From Monoglobus pectinilyticus (lineage in GTDB: Bacteria; Bacillota; Clostridia; Monoglobales; Monoglobaceae), in assembly GCF_002874775.1 (NCBI RefSeq), contig NZ_CP020991.1, positions 2,580,451 to 2,644,450 on the forward strand: a stretch of 64,000 nt of DNA. The letters are read 5' to 3'. Shown here piece by piece: positions 1 to 8,379 of this stretch. Position 1 is the stretch's first letter; the number at the start of each line of letters is the position of its first letter. Made by a program: the position numbers and the translations under genes. The notes under the pieces were generated by a model. It had not been told where the DNA came from, did no database searches, and saw only the letters and a list, made by a program, of their open reading frames with translations.

Positions 1-1188
1 GCCAAGATAATAAAAGGCCGCTGTATCGACTGCGGCGAATGTATTAGGGTTTGCCCATACCATGCAAAACGGGCGGTAACAGATGATTTTGAGGAACTGA
101 AAAATTATAAATATAATATCGCCTTGCCTGCGCCTTCTTTATACGGACAGTTCAGCGACATAAGCGATATAAACGTTATACTCACCGGCCTTTTAAAAAT
201 AGGATTTGACGATGTTTTTGAGGTTGCCAGGGGCGCTGAGTATATAAGCGCGGCGACGAAAGAGATATATAAAAACCGGAGCGGTTCAAAGCCGTTTATA
301 AGCAGCGCGTGTCCGGCTGTTATAAGGCTTATCAGGGTCAGATTCCCTAATCTGATTGACAGCATTATTGACCTTATTTCACCAATGGAAACTGCCGGCC
401 GTTTAGCAAGGAAAGAAGCCGTCCAAAAGACCGGACTTAAAAATGAAGAAATTGGGGTGTTTTTTATAACCCCATGTCCAGCCAAAATGACCAGTATAAA
501 ATCTCCGTTGACTTTGGATAAATCTGAAATAAGCGGGGCAATATCAGTTAATGATGTGTTTGCAAAGCTTTTTCCGATTATAGGAGATATAAAGGAGCCA
601 AAAGCTCTTATGAAATCTTCCCTGAGCGGAGTATATTGGTCCAGAAGCGGAGGGGAAGCGGACGGCGCGGCTATAGAAAATTATATAGCTGTTGACGGAA
701 TTGAAAATGTTATTAAAATACTTGAGGAAATCGAAGACGATAAGGTTTCCGGTATTGACTTTATTGAACTGTCAGCTTGTCTCGGCGGATGTGTGGGCGG
801 CGTTTTGAATGTTGTCAATAGCTATGTAGCTAAAAATCATATAAAGAATATATCAAAAACTTTACACAACAGACCATGCGAAACAAAAGATATAGATTTG
901 GGTTCTCTGTCATGTTCAAAAAAGCTGGAGTATGAGCCGGTTATGGAACTGGATGATGATTTTGACAAGGCTATGGAAATGATGGATGAGCTTGAGAAAA
1001 TATATGATTCTCTGCCTCAGCTGGACTGCGGATCATGCGGCGCTCCGTCCTGTAAAGCTTTGGCCGAGGATATAGTGAGAGGTTTTGCCGATGAGAGTTT
1101 TTGTATAGTAAATATGAAAGCTAAGGTTCAGGAACTTGCTACTGAGCTTTTGGCGTCAGATAAAGATAACCGTGAAGAGGAGGAGTAA
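1..1188 (+). CDS. [FeFe]-hydrogenase-like iron-sulfur protein (HydS/group C-D type), 5' partial
   Basis: The reading frame is open from base 1, so the gene begins upstream. The first residues hold a ferredoxin motif (CxxCxxCxxxCPY). The body resembles the large-subunit C-terminal domain of [FeFe] hydrogenase in degenerate form: an L1-like SSACPAVI, an L2-like TPCPAK and an L3-like ACLGGCVGG, so the four H-cluster cysteines appear to be kept while the context around them differs from true HydA. The C-terminus carries a CGSCGAPSCKALAEDI motif, a Fes-type 4Fe-4S site. No PAS domain is seen. In clostridia such proteins sit at the head of hydrogenase operons and are thought to be sensory or regulatory. 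The DRTGG gene follows within 5 bases. Family fairly sure; catalytic activity unknown. Confidence 0.85.
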   Translation, partial: AKIIKGRCIDCGECIRVCPYHAKRAVTDDFEELKNYKYNIALPAPSLYGQFSDISDINVILTGLLKIGFDDVFEVARGAEYISAATKEIYKNRSGSKPFISSACPAVIRLIRVRFPNLIDSIIDLISPMETAGRLARKEAVQKTGLKNEEIGVFFITPCPAKMTSIKSPLTLDKSEISGAISVNDVFAKLFPIIGDIKEPKALMKSSLSGVYWSRSGGEADGAAIENYIAVDGIENVIKILEEIEDDKVSGIDFIELSACLGGCVGGVLNVVNSYVAKNHIKNISKTLHNRPCETKDIDLGSLSCSKKLEYEPVMELDDDFDKAMEMMDELEKIYDSLPQLDCGSCGAPSCKALAEDIVRGFADESFCIVNMKAKVQELATELLASDKDNREEEE

Positions 1189-1192
1189 CTCT

Positions 1193-1534
1193 ATGAAAAT
1201 ATCAGATTTAGTTAAATTTGGCGAGTATGAGATTTTAACCAATCCTGACTATGAGGATAAAGAAATCACAGGCTGTTATATAGGTGATTTGCTTAGCTGG
1301 GTAATGGGCAGAGCTAACAGCGGAGATATGTGGATTACAGTTATGAGCAATATAAATATTGTTGCTGTTGCCACATTGTCAGACGCTTCATGTATTGTTC
1401 TTGCCGAGGATGTGGATGTTGAAAGCGGAATTATAGATAAGGCCAATTCCCAAAACGTTGTTATTTTGAAGACAGCAAAAACGAGTTATGAAGCGGCTGT
1501 TGATTATTATAAATTAAGCAGTAAAAATGTTTAG
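1193..1534 (+). CDS. DRTGG domain-containing protein
   Basis: A 113-residue protein. The ATG at 1193 is chosen because a purine-rich AGAGGAGGAG site lies just upstream, inside the end of the previous gene. The sequence (MKISDLVKFGEY, then alternating beta/alpha with CYIGDLLSWVM and a C-terminal VVILKTAKTSYEAA) matches the small stand-alone DRTGG domains found beside clostridial [FeFe]-hydrogenase genes. Its biochemical role is unknown; related domains are associated with CBS-domain pyrophosphatases and phosphotransacetylases, so ligand binding is a guess. It overlaps the next gene by 8 bases, which indicates translational coupling. Confidence 0.75.
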   Translation: MKISDLVKFGEYEILTNPDYEDKEITGCYIGDLLSWVMGRANSGDMWITVMSNINIVAVATLSDASCIVLAEDVDVESGIIDKANSQNVVILKTAKTSYEAAVDYYKLSSKNV

Positions 1535-2222
1535 CTATGATTTTCATATTCATTCGGCATTGTCGCCCTGCGGCAGTATGGATATGACTCCGGGCAATAT
1601 AGTTAATATGGCTAAGCTTTTAGAGATTGACGCCATAGCTGTAACTGACCATAACACTATTGGAAATGCTGAAGCTGTTATGAAGGCAGGAAAAAGTATA
1701 GGCGTATCTGTTGTTCCGGGTATGGAGGTGGAAACTTCCGAGGGTGTTCATGTGCTTACTCTGTATCCGAATATGGAGCGTGCTAGGGAAGTTTCGAATT
1801 TTGTATACAGCCGGCTTCCGGATATAGAAAATAAGCCGGAGATTTTTGGAATTCAGGCTTATATGGATGAAAACGACAATATTATTGACTATGAGAAAAA
1901 ACTGCTCATATCGTCGGCTTCTATATCTATAAGCGAGCTTTTTTATATTGTTAATGAAGCGGGCGGATTGTTTTCGCCGGCCCATGTCGATAGGGATTCA
2001 TATAGCGTGCTGTCTAACCTGGGATTTATCCCGGAAGACATACCTGTGGAGTGGATAGAAGTTTCAAAGAATGTCGAGGATTTGGAAGCCTATCTGAGTA
2101 TACGTCCCGATCTAAAAAAGTATAAAATACTTAGAAACTCGGACGCTCACTATCTTGAGAGCATGCCGGGACAAAAGAATTTTCTTGAACTTAACAGTGT
2201 TGATGAACTGTTTAATAAATAG
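1527..2222 (+). CDS. PHP domain metallophosphoesterase
   Basis: A 231-residue protein with the metal-binding motifs of the PHP family: FHIHSALSPCG near the N-terminus, VTDHNT, GMEVET, FSPAHVDR and a C-terminal LRNSDAHYLE. These give the histidine and aspartate ligands expected for a phosphoesterase of the TrpH/YciV type. The substrate cannot be read from sequence. The start overlaps the DRTGG gene. PHP genes are usual members of clostridial hydrogenase operons together with DRTGG and GHKL ATPase genes, and a regulatory or repair role has been suggested but not shown. Confidence 0.85.
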   Translation: MFSYDFHIHSALSPCGSMDMTPGNIVNMAKLLEIDAIAVTDHNTIGNAEAVMKAGKSIGVSVVPGMEVETSEGVHVLTLYPNMERAREVSNFVYSRLPDIENKPEIFGIQAYMDENDNIIDYEKKLLISSASISISELFYIVNEAGGLFSPAHVDRDSYSVLSNLGFIPEDIPVEWIEVSKNVEDLEAYLSIRPDLKKYKILRNSDAHYLESMPGQKNFLELNSVDELFNK

Positions 2223-2258
2223 AACTATTTGATAAATAATTGATTGGTGGTGAGCTGA

Positions 2259-2819
2259 TTGAAAGAACTATCTCTTAATATTTTGGATATTGTTCAGAAT
2301 TCAGTAAAAGCGGAAGCGACATTGATTGAAATAATTATTGATGAAAATATTGATGATGATAAACTGACGATTGTTGTGTCTGATAACGGATGCGGAATGA
2401 GTCCTGAGTTTTTAAGCCGTGTCAGAGACCCGTTTACAACGACAAGAACTACACGAAGGGTTGGTATGGGAATACCGCTTTTTGAACTTGCCGCACAGCA
2501 GGCAGGCGGAAGCCTTGAGATTACTTCCGACGAGGGCGTTGGCACCTGTGTCACTGCCAGATTTCAGTATAATCATATCGACAGAGCGCCTGTCGGCGAT
2601 ATGGCAGGAACAATGGTTACTTTAGTGTCTGTTAATCCGGAGATTAATTTTATTTATATACATAGGGTAAATAATTCGGAGTTTGTGTTTGACACCCAGG
2701 AAATAAAAGAAATTTTAGGCGATGTTCCACTGGATTCAACAGAGGTTCTGTCTTGGATAATGGATTATATTACAGAGGGTCTCGGAAAGATAAGAGAAGA
2801 CAAACAAATAAGTAAATAA
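2259..2819 (+). CDS. GHKL-type ATP-binding protein (histidine kinase/anti-sigma-like ATPase)
   Basis: A 186-residue protein that consists of little more than a HATPase_c domain: N-box DIVQNSVKAEA, G1 box VSDNGCGM, and a lid/G2 region TRRVGMGIPLFELAAQQAGG followed by GVGTCVTARF. No histidine phospho-acceptor domain, sensor or membrane segment is present, so it is closer to a stand-alone ATPase than to a complete sensor kinase. The start is TTG at 2259, supported by a GGTGGTGAG ribosome site just upstream. Such ATPases recur in clostridial hydrogenase operons, probably in regulation. Confidence 0.8.
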   Translation: MKELSLNILDIVQNSVKAEATLIEIIIDENIDDDKLTIVVSDNGCGMSPEFLSRVRDPFTTTRTTRRVGMGIPLFELAAQQAGGSLEITSDEGVGTCVTARFQYNHIDRAPVGDMAGTMVTLVSVNPEINFIYIHRVNNSEFVFDTQEIKEILGDVPLDSTEVLSWIMDYITEGLGKIREDKQISK

Positions 2820-2861
2820 TAAATTCCATATATAGATTTATTGACAGTAGGAGGTCAAAAA

Positions 2862-3242
2862 ATGAAGAGTTTGGAAGAATTGAAAGCAATCCGTGACAGG
2901 GTTCAAAACCAGATGGATATGCGTAATGACAATGATAATGATACCAGGATTGTTATTGGTATGGCAACCTGCGGAATCGCAGCAGGAGCCAGACCGGTGC
3001 TGAATGAATTTTTGCAGGAAATAAACAAGCGCGGATTAAGCGGCGTTACCGTTACCCAAACGGGTTGTATCGGTATGTGCAGACTTGAGCCGATTGTTGA
3101 AATATTTAAACCCGGCGAGGAGAAGGTCACATATGTTAAAATGACGCCGGATAAGGTGGCTAAGGTAGTGACAGAACATATAGTAAACGGCAGGCCGGTC
3201 ATGGAATATACTATTGGTGCGGCACAGACTGGAGGTAAATAA
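2862..3242 (+). CDS. (2Fe-2S) ferredoxin-domain protein, HndB-like hydrogenase subunit
   Basis: A 126-residue thioredoxin-like [2Fe-2S] protein. The cluster motif is split as usual for this fold: ATCGIAAGA near residue 35 and TGCIGMCRLEP about 40 residues later. The start at 2862 follows a TAGGAGG site. It resembles HndB of NADP-reducing hydrogenase. The stop is 3 bases before the hydB start, so the two are coupled. The larger NuoE/HydC-type subunit, which has its own thioredoxin-like [2Fe-2S] domain preceded by a helical domain, is not found beside it. Confidence 0.85.
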   Translation: MKSLEELKAIRDRVQNQMDMRNDNDNDTRIVIGMATCGIAAGARPVLNEFLQEINKRGLSGVTVTQTGCIGMCRLEPIVEIFKPGEEKVTYVKMTPDKVAKVVTEHIVNGRPVMEYTIGAAQTGGK

Positions 3243-3245
3243 CCA

Positions 3246-5042
3246 ATGAACATATATAGATCGCAAGTGCTTGTCTGCGGAGGTACCGGCTGTACTTCTT
3301 CAGGCAGTGCACTGCTAATAGACGAGTTTGAAAAACAGCTGAAAGAAAACGGCTTATATGATGAGGTAAAAGTTGTTAAGACAGGATGTTTTGGTTTGTG
3401 CGCGCTGGGACCAATAGTTATTGTCTATCCTGAAGGCGCATTTTACAGCATGGTAAAAAAGGAAGATGTAAAAGAGATTGTTGAAGAGCATCTCTTAAAA
3501 GGTAGAATAGTGCAAAGACTTTTGTATGATGAGTCTGTACATGAGGGCACTGACGAAATAAAGTCGCTGAATGAAGTTGATTTTTATAAAAAACAGCACC
3601 GTATAACTTTGAGAAACTGCGGCGTCATCAATCCTGAAAATATAGATGAATACATAGCAAGAGACGGATATGAAGCTCTGGGTAAAGCGCTTACCGAGAT
3701 GAAGCCTCAGGAAGTTATCGATACTATAAAAGATTCCGGACTTCGCGGCAGAGGCGGCGGCGGATTTCCGACCGGGCTGAAGTGGCAGTTTGCGGCTAAC
3801 TCGGTAAACGAGCAGAAATATGTCTGTTGTAATGCCGATGAAGGCGACCCGGGTGCATTCATGGACAGAAGCGTTTTGGAGGGAGACCCCCATGCGGTTT
3901 TGGAGGCTATGGCTATAGCCGGCTATGCGATAGGCTCAAACCAGGGATACATATATATCAGAGCCGAATACCCGATTGCGGTTCAGAGACTTAATATAGC
4001 CATAAAACAAGCCCGTGAATATGGGCTGCTTGGAAAGAATATATTTGACAGCGGCTTTGATTTTGATATAGAAATTAGATTGGGCGCCGGAGCTTTTGTC
4101 TGCGGTGAGGAAACTGCTCTGATGACTTCAATCGAGGGTCATCGAGGCGAGCCGCGTCCCCGTCCTCCGTTCCCGGCCGTTAAAGGTTTGTTCGGAAAGC
4201 CTACTATACTTAACAATGTTGAGACGTACGCTAATATACCGAGAATTATATTAAAAGGCGCAGACTGGTTCTCAAAAATTGGTACCGAGAAGAGCAAGGG
4301 CACAAAAGTGTTTGCTCTGGGCGGAAAAATCAATAATACAGGATTGGTTGAGGTGCCTATGGGCACAACACTGCGTGAAATTGTTGAAGATATTGGCGGT
4401 GGAATTCCAAACGGTAAGAAATTCAAGGCGGCACAGACCGGCGGACCATCCGGCGGATGTATTCCGGCAGAATTGATTGATACTCCAATCGACTATGATT
4501 CTCTGATAGCTATTGGTTCAATGATGGGATCGGGCGGACTTATCGTTATGGATGAGGACAACTGTATGGTTGATATAGCTAAGTTTTTCCTTGAGTTTAC
4601 AGTTGACGAATCCTGCGGTAAATGTACTCCGTGCCGTGTCGGAACCAAGAGACTGCTTGAAATTTTGACTAAGATTACAGACGGCAACGGAACAATGGAA
4701 GATTTAGATCGTCTTGAAAGCCTGGCTGAAGCTATTAAAGCCGGTTCGCTGTGCGGTCTCGGACAGACGGCGCCAAATCCGGTGCTTTCAACTTTGAAGT
4801 ATTTCAGAGACGAGTATGAGGCTCATATTATTGATAAGACTTGCCCAGCGCATGTCTGTAAGGGGCTTGCCAAATATGAAATTGACCCTGAAAAGTGTAA
4901 GGGCTGCGGGCTTTGCGCTAGACAGTGTCCGGTGGGAGCAATTTCAGGACAGGTTAAAAATCCTTTTAAAATCGACAGTGAAAAATGCATTAAGTGCGGC
5001 GCTTGTCTTGAGAAGTGTCCCTTTAAGGCAATAACCAAATAG
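3246..5042 (+). CDS. hydB: NADH-binding hydrogenase subunit HydB/HndC (NuoF-like)
   Basis: A 598-residue flavoprotein. In order: an N-terminal thioredoxin-like [2Fe-2S] domain (VCGGTGCTSSG and TGCFGLC), the Complex I 51-kDa FMN/NADH domain (GLRGRGGGGFPTG, then NADEGDPGAFMDR), an SLBB segment, the CGKCTPCRVG 4Fe-4S motif, and two C-terminal ferredoxin motifs (CKGCGLCARQC, CIKCGACLEKC). This is the electron-input or bifurcating subunit that passes electrons between NAD(P)H, ferredoxin and HydA. It lies 12 bases before hydA behind an AGGAGGAG site. Confidence 0.95.
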   Translation: MNIYRSQVLVCGGTGCTSSGSALLIDEFEKQLKENGLYDEVKVVKTGCFGLCALGPIVIVYPEGAFYSMVKKEDVKEIVEEHLLKGRIVQRLLYDESVHEGTDEIKSLNEVDFYKKQHRITLRNCGVINPENIDEYIARDGYEALGKALTEMKPQEVIDTIKDSGLRGRGGGGFPTGLKWQFAANSVNEQKYVCCNADEGDPGAFMDRSVLEGDPHAVLEAMAIAGYAIGSNQGYIYIRAEYPIAVQRLNIAIKQAREYGLLGKNIFDSGFDFDIEIRLGAGAFVCGEETALMTSIEGHRGEPRPRPPFPAVKGLFGKPTILNNVETYANIPRIILKGADWFSKIGTEKSKGTKVFALGGKINNTGLVEVPMGTTLREIVEDIGGGIPNGKKFKAAQTGGPSGGCIPAELIDTPIDYDSLIAIGSMMGSGGLIVMDEDNCMVDIAKFFLEFTVDESCGKCTPCRVGTKRLLEILTKITDGNGTMEDLDRLESLAEAIKAGSLCGLGQTAPNPVLSTLKYFRDEYEAHIIDKTCPAHVCKGLAKYEIDPEKCKGCGLCARQCPVGAISGQVKNPFKIDSEKCIKCGACLEKCPFKAITK

Positions 5043-5054
5043 GAGGAGATAGAG

Positions 5055-6797
5055 ATGGCAGATAATGTAAATATAAAAATTAACGGAATAGAACTATCTG
5101 TTCCTGCCGACTATACGGTTCTTGAAGCGGCACGTGAAAATGGCATTGATATACCTACTCTGTGCTATTTGAAAGACATCAGCAAAACCGGTTCTTGCAG
5201 AATGTGTATTGTTGAGATTAAAGGTGCAAGGGCTCTTCAGGCGGCATGTGTTTATCCGGTGTCGGAAGGGCTTGAGGTTATGACAAACACTAAAAAGGTC
5301 AGAGACCAAAGACGCGTCACACTTGAACTTTTGTTGTCAACTCACGAGAAAAAATGTCTCAGCTGTATAAGGAACAAAAGCTGTGAACTGCAGTCGTTGT
5401 CAGAAGAGCTGGGAGTAGATTCAATAGAGTTTGAAGGCGATATGAACAGTTTTGAAATAGACGACGTGTCACCGTCAATTGTGAGGGATAATAATAAATG
5501 TATTCTATGCCGCCGCTGTGTTAATATGTGCAAAGACGTACAGACTGTTGCAGTTATTGACACCATGCAGCGCGGATTTAATACCAGGGTTGGCACAGCT
5601 TTTGAAAAGGCGCTGTCAGATACGGCCTGTGTAAACTGCGGCCAGTGTATAGTGTCATGTCCAACCGGGGCTTTGAGAGAGAAAGATAATACACAAGAAA
5701 TATGGGACGCAATTGCGGACGATGACAAATATGTTGTTGTTCAGACAGCTCCGGCTGTGAGAGCCGGTCTCGGCGAAGAGTTCGGATTCCCGATAGGCAC
5801 TCCGGTGACAGGAAAAATGGCAGCCGCACTAAGGCGTTTGGGATTTGACAAGACGTTTGATACAGATACCGGTGCGGACTTGACAATAATGGAAGAGGCA
5901 AACGAGCTTTTAGAGCGCATACAAAACGGAGGAAAGCTGCCGATGATAACGTCGTGCAGTCCCGGCTGGATAAAGTTTTGTGAGCATAACTTCCCGGACT
6001 TTTTGGATAATTTATCATCATGCAAATCACCGCATGAGATGTTCGGCGCAGTTATAAAATCTTATTACGCAAAGAAAAACAATATAGACCCTAAAAAGAT
6101 TTTTGTTGTATCAGTAATGCCTTGTGTGGCTAAAAAGTTTGAAGCAGGACGTCCTGAGATGGAGTCTGACGGACTTAGAGATGTTGATGCGGTTATTTCA
6201 ACTCGAGAGCTTGCGAGAATGATAAAGCAGGCTGGTATAATGTTTGACAGACTGCCTGATGAGGAATTTGATGTTCCGTTTGAACGTGCCAGCGGAGCCG
6301 GAGTTATATTCGGCGCAACCGGCGGAGTTATGGAAGCGGCGCTGAGAACGGCGGCAGATACGTTAGGCGGAAAATCTGTTGAAGAGATTGAATATAATGA
6401 CGTAAGAGGCGTTGAAGGAATAAAAGAGGCCACAGTAAATATGGGCGGTATTGATGTTAAGGTTGCTGTTGCTCATGGCTTAGGAAACGCTAGAAAGCTT
6501 TTAAACAATATTCGTGAAGGCAAGGCGGATTATCACTTTATTGAGATAATGGCCTGTTCGGGCGGCTGTGTAAATGGCGGAGGACAGCCTATAGTTCCGT
6601 CGAGACTGAAAATGGATATTGATGTCAGAACGGAGCGCGCAAAAGCGTTATATTCGGAAGACAGAGACAGCAAGATTAGAAAGAGCCATGAAAATCCTGA
6701 TATGACATTGCTGTATGAGGACTTTTTTGAAAAACCGGGTTCACATCTTGCGCATGAGCTGCTGCACACGACGTACAAAGAGCGCGGGAGATTTTAA
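5055..6797 (+). CDS. hydA: [FeFe] hydrogenase catalytic subunit HydA/HndD
   Basis: A 580-residue enzyme. An N-terminal plant-type [2Fe-2S] domain (cysteines 37, 48, 51 and 65) is followed by the His-Cys3 cluster motif HEKKCLSCIRNKSC at about 97-110, two ferredoxin motifs (CILCRRCVNMC at 149-159 and CVNCGQCIVSC at 192-202) and the H-cluster domain. All three signatures are canonical: TSCSPGW at 299-305, MPCVAKKFE at 355-363 and ACSGGCVNGGGQP at about 500-512. The C-terminal small-subunit-like helix region is present. It makes or oxidises H2, probably with ferredoxin and NAD(H) through HydB. It is the last gene of the operon and is followed at once by a terminator. Confidence 0.97.
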   Translation: MADNVNIKINGIELSVPADYTVLEAARENGIDIPTLCYLKDISKTGSCRMCIVEIKGARALQAACVYPVSEGLEVMTNTKKVRDQRRVTLELLLSTHEKKCLSCIRNKSCELQSLSEELGVDSIEFEGDMNSFEIDDVSPSIVRDNNKCILCRRCVNMCKDVQTVAVIDTMQRGFNTRVGTAFEKALSDTACVNCGQCIVSCPTGALREKDNTQEIWDAIADDDKYVVVQTAPAVRAGLGEEFGFPIGTPVTGKMAAALRRLGFDKTFDTDTGADLTIMEEANELLERIQNGGKLPMITSCSPGWIKFCEHNFPDFLDNLSSCKSPHEMFGAVIKSYYAKKNNIDPKKIFVVSVMPCVAKKFEAGRPEMESDGLRDVDAVISTRELARMIKQAGIMFDRLPDEEFDVPFERASGAGVIFGATGGVMEAALRTAADTLGGKSVEEIEYNDVRGVEGIKEATVNMGGIDVKVAVAHGLGNARKLLNNIREGKADYHFIEIMACSGGCVNGGGQPIVPSRLKMDIDVRTERAKALYSEDRDSKIRKSHENPDMTLLYEDFFEKPGSHLAHELLHTTYKERGRF

Positions 6798-6804
6798 TTA
6801 TTAT

Positions 6805-6838
6805 AAAAATGCCCTTCTGAATTCAGAAGGGCATTTTT
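6805..6838. terminator. Terminator after hydA
   Basis: A perfect 34-base palindrome with arms of the type AAAAATGCCCTTCTGAA and its complement lies 7 bases after the hydA stop and ends in T5. It is symmetrical, so it could stop transcription from either side. It closes the hydrogenase operon. Confidence 0.85.
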
Positions 6839-7002
6839 GTTGGATTATTGTTTTTATTAATATGGCTATATTATAATAATTTAATTAAAGTGGAAAGTTA
6901 TATATACTGTATAATTGAGTTTTTTATAATAAAAATTTTATTTTGTTTTGCGTGTATATTATAATGTTTTTATATTTATTAATTTTTAAAATAATAAAAT
7001 TA

Positions 7003-7340
7003 TATACTATGTATATGACCCCATATAAAAAATTTATTATTACATAATAGGGTGTTTGAACCATTTCTTTTTCTCGCAAGAAAAAGAAACGCTTCACCAA
7101 AGAAAAAGTGCTGCTCGCTTAGGTCGCCTGCGGCTCCAAGGGGCGCTCGCACCCCGCTCATTTCATCATGAAGCATGGCTTCATGATGAAAAAAGCCCTA
7201 CTACTTTCCCGTTGACTTTGTGTACTACCGTGAAAATAGATATTCTGAGTTTCTATTTATTTAATTTACTAAAAAAGAAGGTTTTTCAGTGAACATCGGT
7301 AGGCTTGCGATAGCAAGCGCGTGAGGTGCGCAGTAGCGGA
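7003..7340 (-). repeat. Modular repeat copy R1 (inverted relative to R2 and R3)
   Basis: About 340 bases of non-coding repeat. The reverse complement matches R2 (8380-8728) over most of its length. Two modules can be seen. Module A (7275-7340) carries a CACCT-ACGCG box, a small stem-loop (GCTTGC at 7303-7308 and GCAAGC at 7313-7318), and CCTACCGATGTTCACTG. Module B (7003-7236) carries a hairpin around CATGAAGC/GCTTCATG, a second hairpin TTTCTTTTTCT/AGAAAAAGAAA, and an outer end that matches the outer end of R3 in inverted orientation at 24 of 25 bases. It abuts the stop codon of the minus-strand XRE gene. Confidence 0.8.
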
Positions 7341-7344
7341 ATTG

Positions 7345-7668
7345 TTAATATCTTTTATTATTTTCTTTATAGCTTTCTATAAGATTAATTATCAGTTCTG
7401 TATCTTTTTCATTTAGTTTATTTATTCCTTTTATTATTTTATGTATTTTTTCAGGATACTTCATATTTTCATTAAAATATTCATATGGCGTTATTCCAAA
7501 ATATCTGCATATTTCAAAAAATTCGCTCATGGACGGCATTGCTTTTCCTGATGATATATGATTTATATATCCTTCCGAACGTCCCATATCTAAACTCATA
7601 CATCTTTCTGATATGTTTTTTCTCATTCGCAATTCTGTTATTCTTTTTCTTACAAAATCTTCAAACAT
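7345..7668 (-). CDS. XRE-family helix-turn-helix regulator
   Basis: A 107-residue protein whose N-terminal 65 residues form a Cro/C1-type helix-turn-helix (FVRKRITELRMRKNISERCMS, then GRSEGYINHISSGKAMPS and FFEICRYFGI). The C-terminal part (INKLNEKDTELIINLIESY) is helical and probably dimerises. The start at 7668 follows an AGGAAAGGGA site. The gene is very AT-rich, diverges from a second XRE gene and lies inside a pair of inverted repeats, which suggests acquisition from outside. Targets are unknown; its partner or its own promoter is the obvious guess. Confidence 0.85.
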   Translation of the reverse strand: MFEDFVRKRITELRMRKNISERCMSLDMGRSEGYINHISSGKAMPSMSEFFEICRYFGITPYEYFNENMKYPEKIHKIIKGINKLNEKDTELIINLIESYKENNKRY

Positions 7669-7935
7669 TTATATTCCCTTTCCTATATATTATATATATT
7701 ATAAAATTTATTCATAATAATTTGATGTATATTTGATTCATTTTCTAATTTTTTTCATTATTTTTTAATATTTTTAAAAATATAAAATATGTTTTTGATT
7801 TTCAATTGATAATTGTCTGAAAATATTAGTTGTTTCTTCAATATAAATTTACTTTATAATCTGAATATCAATTTGTGGTAATATTATAATTTGATAAAAA
7901 TTTAGTGTGTTTTATTAAAAAAATAATATTATTTA

Positions 7936-7964
7936 TTGATAGTTTATTTAAAATATGATAATAT
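7936..7964 (+). promoter_or_regulatory. Putative promoter of the plus-strand XRE gene
   Basis: TTGATA at 7936-7941 and TAATAT at 7959-7964 are separated by 17 bases, 24 bases ahead of the start codon at 7989. The whole 320-base space between the divergent regulators is AT-rich, so chance matches are likely; the correct spacing and position give moderate support. Confidence 0.45.
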
Positions 7965-7988
7965 ATAAAAATAAAACGAGGTGATAAA

Positions 7989-8336
7989 ATGTCAGAACGT
8001 CTTAAAGAATTACGTAAATCTCTTAAAATGAATCAAACAAACTTTGCGAAACAAATAGGGATAACTCAAACGGCGTATTCAATGATTGAAAATGGAATAA
8101 ATCCTTTATCAAACAGACATATCAAAGTTATTTGTCTGGCATATAATGTCAATGAAACGTGGTTGCGCACAGGAGAAGGAGAGATGTTTATTTCTTCTCC
8201 ATATGAACAAGAGTTTGTTAAAATATTCAGCAAGTTAACAACAGAGACTCAACAACATTTATTGTGTATTATCAAAGAACTTCTAAAAATACAAAATGAA
8301 TTTGTAAATAAAGAGCAAAAATATGATGCTGAATAA
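7989..8336 (+). CDS. XRE-family helix-turn-helix repressor-like protein
   Basis: A 115-residue protein with a textbook Cro/C1 domain: ERLKELRKSLKMNQTNFAKQIG, then TQTAYSMIENGINPLS and IKVICLAYNVNETWLRTGEG. The last motif (NETWLRTGEGEMF) is typical of phage-type repressors in Firmicutes. The C-terminal half is helical (ETQQHLLCIIKELLKIQ). The start follows an ACGAGGTG site. It is divergent from the other XRE gene and the two together occupy an island flanked by repeats. No other phage gene is visible. Confidence 0.87.
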   Translation: MSERLKELRKSLKMNQTNFAKQIGITQTAYSMIENGINPLSNRHIKVICLAYNVNETWLRTGEGEMFISSPYEQEFVKIFSKLTTETQQHLLCIIKELLKIQNEFVNKEQKYDAE

Positions 8337-8379
8337 AAACTATATTTTATACTGTTATAAAAACAGGTAATTAATATAT

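Noticed and set aside
7056-7292. Open frame of 78 codons in repeat R1
   Set aside because: It lies in the non-coding repeat, crosses two hairpins, has no ribosome site, and its similarity to the frame in R2 follows from DNA identity.
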